The position numbers were made by a program, and so were the translations under genes. This document shows positions 35,601 to 35,911 of a stretch of 35,911 nucleotides of DNA, one piece after another. Positions within the stretch are counted from its first letter, which is position 1. Every line of letters begins with the position of its first letter. This DNA is from Candidatus Kuenenia stuttgartensis. Its GTDB lineage: Bacteria; Planctomycetota; Planctomycetia; Gemmatales; Gemmataceae. The stretch is from positions 1 through 35,911 of the forward strand of contig CAMCLK010000050.1 of assembly GCA_945875585.1 (NCBI GenBank). Direction: 5' to 3'. Below the pieces are notes generated by a model that worked only from the letters and a program-made list of their open reading frames with translations, searched no databases and was not told where the DNA came from.

Positions 35601-35911
35601 GCCGGTGGCGGCATCGAGCTGCAAGCCGACGGGCAGCGTGCCGCTGGTGATGGTGAAGTTGAGGCCGTCGCCCTGAATGCCCAAAAACACCTGCGATTGC
35701 TGTGTCTGTTTGACACGCAAGAAAACCGGCGCGCCGGCGGAAATTGGCAGGTAAGGCGCCGACAGCGTGGGCGACTGCACGGTGAGGAAGCTGCCGGTGG
35801 GTGCGCCGGTGCCGCCAGCTAGGGATGAGCCCCACGAATAGAGCGTGCCATCGCTCTTGCGGGCGGTAAAGGCTGTGCCCGAGCTGGTGATTTCCACCCA
35901 GCCGGTGCCGG
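20073..35911 (-). CDS. Giant repeat protein, 5' end beyond the window
   Basis: One frame without a stop or frameshift from the right edge to TAA at 20073-20075, more than 5,270 residues. Its start is not in the window: the in-frame GTG at 35897 falls inside a repeat unit, and the codons before it (GTGW) continue the repeat. Order from the N-terminal side: end of a WG-repeat block (35776-35911); He_PIG domain; ten-unit WG block (34279-35430); two He_PIG; ten-unit block (32474-33636); one He_PIG; ten-unit block (30958-32092); about four He_PIG; one IPT/TIG; then about 31 Ig-like domains to the C-terminus. I could find only two cysteines and no transmembrane helix, LPxTG, PEP-CTERM, dockerin or autotransporter barrel. 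Composition and domains fit an extracellular adhesin or surface-layer-like protein; this is inference. A signal peptide would be outside the window. Confidence 0.93.
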   Translation of the reverse strand, partial: GTGWVEITSSGTAFTARKSDGTLYSWGSSLAGGTGAPTGSFLTVQSPTLSAPYLPISAGAPVFLRVKQTQQSQVFLGIQGDGLNFTITSGTLPVGLQLDAATGWIYGNPAEPGTFPLTINATGAAGSITQNFTLRVESSLLPNQRQGAGAVYYVGSGAEYPNGAFAGLTANGGIHAWGGGNSATGEPTGTGYTQITSNREAYAALKYDGSIEAWGSSSYGGTGEPTGSGYTKIYASELAFAALKADGSITAWGSSTGGGAGAPTGSGYTKIYSHMDGFAALKADGSISAWGSTLLGTPPTGSGYTSITPNGFAYAALKADGSITAWGSSTGGGINAPTGTGFTTIYSNRDAFAAMKVDGSIAVWGNSNHGGTNGPTGIGFVDVWSTEKGFAAMKTDGSLVSWGASGTIGAGTPTNTGFTRVFSTFGSFAAMKADGSIVSWGTTDSGGTGAPTGTGFTTIYSNRDAFAAMKADGSITVWGKALSGGSFSPTSDLSPTGTGYTQIFSRQAGFVAMKADGTVSLWGTGSLDGGSSLLAYASIQNATAVVPARQFGVTGSLPAARLLTPLATQAAGLNGVAGYQVGANMGLGLGSAITSGSLPDGLTLNVATGFLEGTPTKSGTSNFTVTTYNGTGQSSQAYSLTVMAGTTNTAAPTFDLTKPIGYANYAIGKIASYNLSAVSTTAAYSHILGTLPPGMILTTSGVVTGTPTTPGNYQFTLAASDSKGIAVQTFTIKVSANTPNQNIGQFSTIGAMSSGTQGLNEKAYAALRPNGTIVTWGAITHGGAGNNGVPTEAGYVQIAQTSQAFAALRYDGSIKAWGNTEYGGLDTPTGTGFTRLFSNAYAFAAMKFDGSIFTWGATFAGGTGEPTGTGYTQIFTNEKAMVAMKADGSLVAWGNTETGGTNAPTGTGYVTITSNARAFAALKSDGSISAWGNTTNGGLLPTLPINNSYTAIYSNNFAFAALRADGTIATWGSTTTGDNPFTGGSNFISVAATGSAFAATTSDGALTAWGNTSNGGTSNFPKGINFTAIYSTQSAFAALRKNGTIASWGNTASFEGSPTATGYTQIYSNEQAFTALRNDGSLVSWGNPVFGGKGKAATGTGFTQVFSNGSSFVAQKTDGSVRAWGNTVNGGAGAPISTVTGLTVSSARAAIPYQQSGTTGDLPTAYLRTPIGPDGGAGPTAYQVGAISQGAYYRITAGALPGGLSLDPATGFLFGTPSGLAGTYTFTVTTTNLIGSVAQTYTLEVKDPLAVILPNQRVGSGAVYSAGSGQSFKNNSAFAALTPDGSISAWGDPGNGGTGAPTGTGFTQLFSTRFAFAALKADGSISAWGNGNNGGTGAPTSTGFTQLFSTDSAFAALKADGSISAWGDASSGGTGAPTGTGFTQLFSTQSGFAALKADGSITAWGIPYSSGTTAPTDTGFTQLFSTESAFAALKADGSISAWGLAATGGTGAPTGTGFTQIFSNARAFAALNSNGSISAWGEGASGGTGAPTGTGFTQLFSTGNAFAALKADGSISAWGFGPYGGTGAPAGTGFTQVFSTQQAFAALKADGSISAWGNASYGGTGAPAGTGFTQLFSTLGAFAALKADGSISAWGDANYGGTGAPAGTGFTKLFSTLGAFAALKADGSISTWGDGSSGGTGAPAGTFATVQSASVSDPAFAAFPVNSNLSCITNTPFFANLGAQGVGARYEITVGSLPAGLTLDPITGVLSGTATASGTFPFILSASSPAGTASQPFNLVVGSLPEFTTPSSGIFITGNNGPAITVAATGAMSYNLDSTTLPTGLTASVINTGTRTLRISGTPAATSGGVYNIIIRATNAIGSTDQLFALTVNQAPAITSVSSTTFETGTAGTFSFVATGYPAPAFTTNGPLPTGVSLSSAGVLSGTPAVGTQGAYVFTVTATNSVNAQNQSFTMNVNSKPTFTSANSTVFVGGQSGNFPVTATGFPTTITYALASGSAGLPAGITLDGSTGILSGTPTASNGTYNVVIEATNAAGSTTQALAIDIKGGTVSSFTPANARGGSVITLSGQQFTGATKVTFGGGIDATSFTVVSDIEITATVPVGATTGIVSVITPGGTLSSTSNFTVNAVPAPAIASIATDTGSSNSDAITFNTDVSVSGTAEAGATVKIYDGTAFLGSAVADGSGAWTLASTGILSEGAHTLTATATDSASNTSALSAGFVLLVDTTAPTGTTITTVADDTGISATDRITQDTTPTLTGTTEAGSTVEIFANGVSVGFATVVGVNWSFVSAVLAEGLTSFTAKSTDKAGNVSSATLPTGVTVDTIAPAVPVIVSVAGASPIVTAGFVKDTAVTVSGTAEANSTVELWDGAVSLGTVTTNAQGEWSKSLTGLTEASHVFSAKATDLAGNAGSTSSGTTIIIDITTPILPSFTGPSLTNSTSPTLSGYAEPFSTVTVTIAGSDYLATADNSGSWSLDLSAAKVALADGSNALVLKTTDRGGNSSSTTSVSLSVDTIAPDIVFDAVTGDDRLSKAELAGTITLTGTNELGASVSIAIGSSGATPTINGTSWTYTLTSADITAIAAAPTTTIVATATDTSGNSTSRTRVVSTSNVVAPGAPVLFAADDTGVRDNITSNQIVRIDVGGLANVAVGNLLRLVDGAGATLAEFTLDAATIAAGTYRFTLGSIANPFDEGTYAISAVAVDTSINDKATSVTALALTIDKRVPGAPSTPNLVAAHDTGASNTDNLTNKNASLSFETNLPNVIPFAAKGDTLRLYRDLTNNGATTDDTIVASQVLSSLTNLQTLTLNSTALANGTYYFYSRLFVAATNSLGTASNRVEVVIDTLAPTVSGVPVLLTADDSGVSNSDNITFETLPRITVDLTGTGAVAGDRVDILRGATVVGGAEITATDITNNSIEIQTDQPLTEGSNALVARVTDRAGNAITSGSTTITLDTTQPGAATIDLDTASDSGANSDNLTNDDTPTFSGTAEAGATVDLFDNLTSVVLGSSVVADSNGNWTITVSPALAQGSYSVVARVTDVAGNAAADSASINLEIDTTAPVAPAVDLRAADDTGVSNSDNITKATVLTLSGTTDPFALVELFDGATSLTTIIADSKGAWAFTAGKTTPLTDATYAFSATSTDVAGNVSLAGVVLSVIVDTSAPGTPTSIMLADDTGSSNSDRITSDKTITVAGTTDAGASVVLVDAQKRSVTTTASGSGVFSLTTADLADGAQALVLTVTDVAGNTNSGTTINLTVDTTSTAPVLSSTSANLLNGLFSVTVTFPEDVTGFDGTDITLANGTLGNFVAVSATVYTFDVTPTADGAVTLSIAAGAANDTAGNSNLASNTLTRTFDGTVPTVTTFSTTAPTPTNAPFTVNVVFSEIVTGFVASDVTVTNGAVSNFTGQGQNYSFTVTPAADGATTVKLNQGVASDPAGNTSTASSTISRTYDGTVPTVALSTTAPNPTNAAFTVTATFSESVTGFGLNDLTVVNAAVSTLTGSGTTYSFLVTPTVDGTVSITVLAAAAIDAATNASTASSTLSLVYDATAPGLPVISNTIVADTGSSNTDRITNDDDLQLAGTAEANASVAVYNGATLIGTVSADGSGNWTLASTGTLSHGLHGFTAKATDAAGNTGNASLPLMVTIDTSLPSAPSIDLLAADDSGSSDSDNITKTTVLRLTGATEAFAVIEVFEGSTSLGSVTADAAGIWQLTTGTLSDKAYAFTAQATDIAGNVSASKSGALTVTVDLTAPSDPGSVTPTTTSNPGDTLSGKAEANAKVILTIGGSPYHTTADANGDWSLNLSAKGVSLVNGANTIGLQAIDVAGNNSGGTGTATVTLTAPNMRLATNSDTGRSNSDGITSNTTPSFSGATGAGYNIDLYEIISGVRYNRGSTNANGSGDWSVNVGGVLTQGLSDGNHTFIAEITPYTSGSPSGTTFDSAQVTITVDTSAPAASSVDLLAADDTGSSATDDLTNKTVLRLTGTAGSFDVVELFNGSSSLGSVTADGAGKWTFTTSTLTDATYQFSTKATDIAGNTSGFGTALPVVVDLSAPNAATGVAVTTDTGISSSDFITTDDTLDISGTTEPGAIVLLTDDLNRSVTTTADATTGAFTLSNAALADGAQGLKLTITDKAGNTNSGSIYNVVVDTVKPTLSLSTAAADPTNLNPFTVTATFAEAVTGLTLGDITVTNGTAQNLTGSGSVYTFDVVPTADGKIEVSIGANAADDTAGNSSLASNNLVRVYDGTAPTVALATPATPATKSAFTVTATFTEPVTGLVVGDITATNGATVGSFTAVSATVYTFVITPTAQGQVDVSIATGMAIDAASNGNVASATLSRLYDTVAPGVTLSSTAADPTNGSFTVTATFTEPVFGFDLGDLTLQNATASALTGSGTTYSFVITAVADGTVSVDVKNVGALDAASNGNTATSASLTRVIDTVRPQATISSTSATLVNASFTVDIDFSESVSGLAASDFTVTGGTAGTLTGSGKAYQLTINPSAIPAGQPSSIVAVSLLANNASDTAGNLNTASNSVSRTFDDISPTAGVVIGFYDSKNQLYPATVTFSEPVTGFALTDLTLNNLAASNLQGSGTTYTFDLALTANKNNTISVNAAAAIDDAGNSSLASSTAAIVSDIIAPTATMTASAPYVNIANKSGAFFITVTLTDPLPPTAGDPISGIALASFPATLSSTSAVSITYKAGSYAVLASTGSTTTKASASYTIVPTSPAGWMDLNDTTIVASLMSSAYTDAAGNIGSNDASADFKVDVVAPELTDVTRSSPVINSEEFNRIDMLFSEPVFNVTNAGFEVTRTTKAGTATTSLGAPLVQAVGNTGNTFRVTGITQPNTRAGGSYAFSFPGSGTITDEAGNKAVVSSGVLPWSQVDVDARAKITSTLPSLTNNPVLPITVSFGRAMKNLTAAGIVVLNVNNQIVPVTISTITRSADGKQFTFNVDLGLNAPMFSMGTFRISVADGAAVTDNIDELPCGFSESRMFTIDRIPPVATLVPWPSQFTDGGRANLASIDYKAIFELPVQNVPRNMITVSGGTVTSVFAIAGTNLKEWRVTVKPALNGTSTQNVAAQLNTGIFKDPAGNANLPSNTVTVAIKRNLAIGSTINVGTNQASGYNFAVGTLNNLSVRFTDVVDTSTITAAAFNVANGTVTNIRPDADNRGAQFDLVIANLPNSRFVTSVALKGGVVRDLFGNAARAGTAKAWTIDGLPPTAIMTGAARIRLGETASVAIKFSENVQTLNLSMFDVTFTPLNGATVTLSNSALLLRGASASWSISYKSAVRGTLTVRLKIDAAGPRDLLGNAMQIPAGYQVVVA
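23600..29635 (-). other. Central array of about 20 bacterial Ig-like domains (Big_13-like with three Big_12-like)
   Basis: Each unit is about 85-105 residues, ends near V.DTTAP, and often starts with an acidic linker of the form DDTGxSxSDxIT. The bodies follow the pattern LSGTAEAGATVEIFDGATSLG..TADGSGNWTLTTGTLSDGTYAFTA.ATDAAGN seen in large adhesins. Around 25395-26255 three units switch to the Big_12-like pattern FTVTVTFSEDVTGF..DITVTNG. The mixed order suggests block duplications. Confidence 0.8.
29640..29900 (-). other. IPT/TIG domain of the giant protein
   Basis: The segment VSSFTPANARGGSVITLSGQ.FTGATKVTFGG, then ITATVPVGATTGIVSVITPGG, is a typical single IPT/TIG Ig-like fold. It separates the He_PIG domains from the long Ig array. 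Confidence 0.85.
29905..30957 (-). other. Four He_PIG (putative Ig) domains
   Basis: Repeated pattern of the putative-Ig family: LPAGLTLDPITGVLSGTATASG, LPTGVSLSSAGVLSGTPA, LPAGITLDGSTGILSGTPTASNGTYN. Each is followed by a strand such as VTATNAAGSTTQ. One copy (LPTGLTASVINTGTRTLRISG) is divergent. Confidence 0.8.
30958..32092 (-). repeat. Ten-unit WG/RCC1-like repeat block, highly homogeneous
   Basis: Ten tandem units of 114 bp (38 codons) reading FAALKADGSISAWG-xxxx-GGTGAPTGTGFTQLFST-xx-A. At DNA level most of each unit is identical. Differences concentrate in two windows: about four codons after WG and two or three codons before the next FAAL. The repeat recalls the RCC1/WG-type beta-propeller repeat (DGSv.aWG), but assignment to a Pfam family is uncertain. 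Confidence 0.9.
32130..32473 (-). other. He_PIG domain between repeat blocks
   Basis: Contains YRITAGALPGGLSLDPATG-FLFGTPSGLAGTYTFTVTTTN, a canonical putative-Ig domain. It is followed by the linker LPNQRVGSGAVYSAGSG, which reappears (LPNQRQGAGAVYYVGSG) ahead of the block at 34279-35430. Confidence 0.85.
32474..33636 (-). repeat. Ten-unit WG/RCC1-like repeat block, diverged
   Basis: Ten units from AYAALRPNGTIVTWG to SFVAQKTDGSVRAWG. They follow the same 36-41-residue pattern as the block at 30958-32092, but with much more sequence divergence and small length changes. Confidence 0.88.
33680..34278 (-). other. Two He_PIG domains between repeat blocks
   Basis: Contains ITSGSLPDGLTLNVATGFLEG and HILGTLPPGMILTTSGVVTG, each followed by a GTP-type turn and a VTTYNGTG- or LAASDSKG-type strand. 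Confidence 0.82.
34279..35430 (-). repeat. Ten-unit WG/RCC1-like repeat block
   Basis: Ten units from GAFAGLTANGGIHAWG to GFVAMKADGTVSLWG, spaced 36-44 residues. Several neighbouring units share phrases such as YSNRDAFAAMKADGSI, which points to local duplication. Confidence 0.88.
35476..35775 (-). other. He_PIG domain, most N-terminal in the window
   Basis: FTITSGTLPVGLQLDAATGW-IYGNPAEPGTFPLTINATGAAG is a typical putative-Ig domain. It is followed by the LPNQRQGAGAVYYVGSG linker. Confidence 0.82.
35776..35911 (-). repeat. End of a further WG/RCC1-like block, cut by the window edge
   Basis: One complete unit (GTAFTARKSDGTLYSWGSSLAGGTGAPTG) and the tail of another (TGWVEITSS) are visible. The exit sequence FLTVQS matches FATVQS at the end of the block at 30958-32092. 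Confidence 0.85.

Noticed and set aside
30958..35911. Seven-bladed RCC1 propeller as a firm assignment
   Set aside because: The DGS..AWG core is RCC1/WG-like, but the unit is about 38 residues, the blocks contain ten units, and other RCC1 signature residues are missing.

Overview
The window looks like chromosomal DNA of a planctomycete, most likely of the Gemmatales/Gemmataceae type. This is inferred from gene content: a secreted cytochrome-c (PSCyt1-like) protein fused to a WD40 propeller, a neighbouring secreted PPC-domain protein, a protein ending in the alpha-helical module common on planctomycete WD40 and sigma-factor-like proteins, an FHA/coiled-coil/kinase-like protein, and a gigantic Ig-domain protein. 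No rRNA, convincing tRNA, CRISPR array, transposase, integrase or phage gene was found.

Left part (1-2955). The window opens on the last 14 codons of a gene whose 3' end and following 54 bp recur exactly, as a 99-bp direct repeat, at the end of the next gene (195-1787). About 0.6 kb without a convincing gene follows, then a small putative membrane protein on the minus strand.

Housekeeping/regulatory block (2956-11463). An orphan NtrC-type sigma54 response regulator overlaps mutL (endonuclease-type) by one base. Next come a large protein with a degenerate FHA domain, a coiled coil and a pseudokinase, and a secreted CocE/NonD (S15-like) serine hydrolase. The hydrolase runs tail-to-tail into a YmdB-type metallophosphodiesterase with a 20-bp overlap.

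Secreted-protein block (11591-18266). A PPC protein and the cytochrome-WD40 protein form a likely plus-strand pair. Facing them on the minus strand are a secreted HExxH metallopeptidase and a two-gene operon: a lysine-rich low-complexity secreted protein, then a small secreted protein of unknown function. Two related dyads that resemble operators lie upstream of the metallopeptidase.

Enolase and the giant gene (18498-35911). Enolase is followed by a textbook intrinsic terminator and by palindromic repeats that could be bidirectional terminators or REP-like elements. From 20073 to the right edge is one uninterrupted minus-strand frame of more than 5,270 codons, open at its 5' end. Its N-terminal part holds blocks of a ~38-residue 'FAALKADGSI.AWG' repeat. 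All three complete blocks contain exactly ten units, and putative-Ig (He_PIG) domains separate them. Then come more He_PIG domains, one IPT/TIG domain and about 31 tandem bacterial Ig-like domains down to the C-terminus. The block at 30958-32092 is nearly identical from unit to unit except at two short windows of codons, the most unusual signal in the window.
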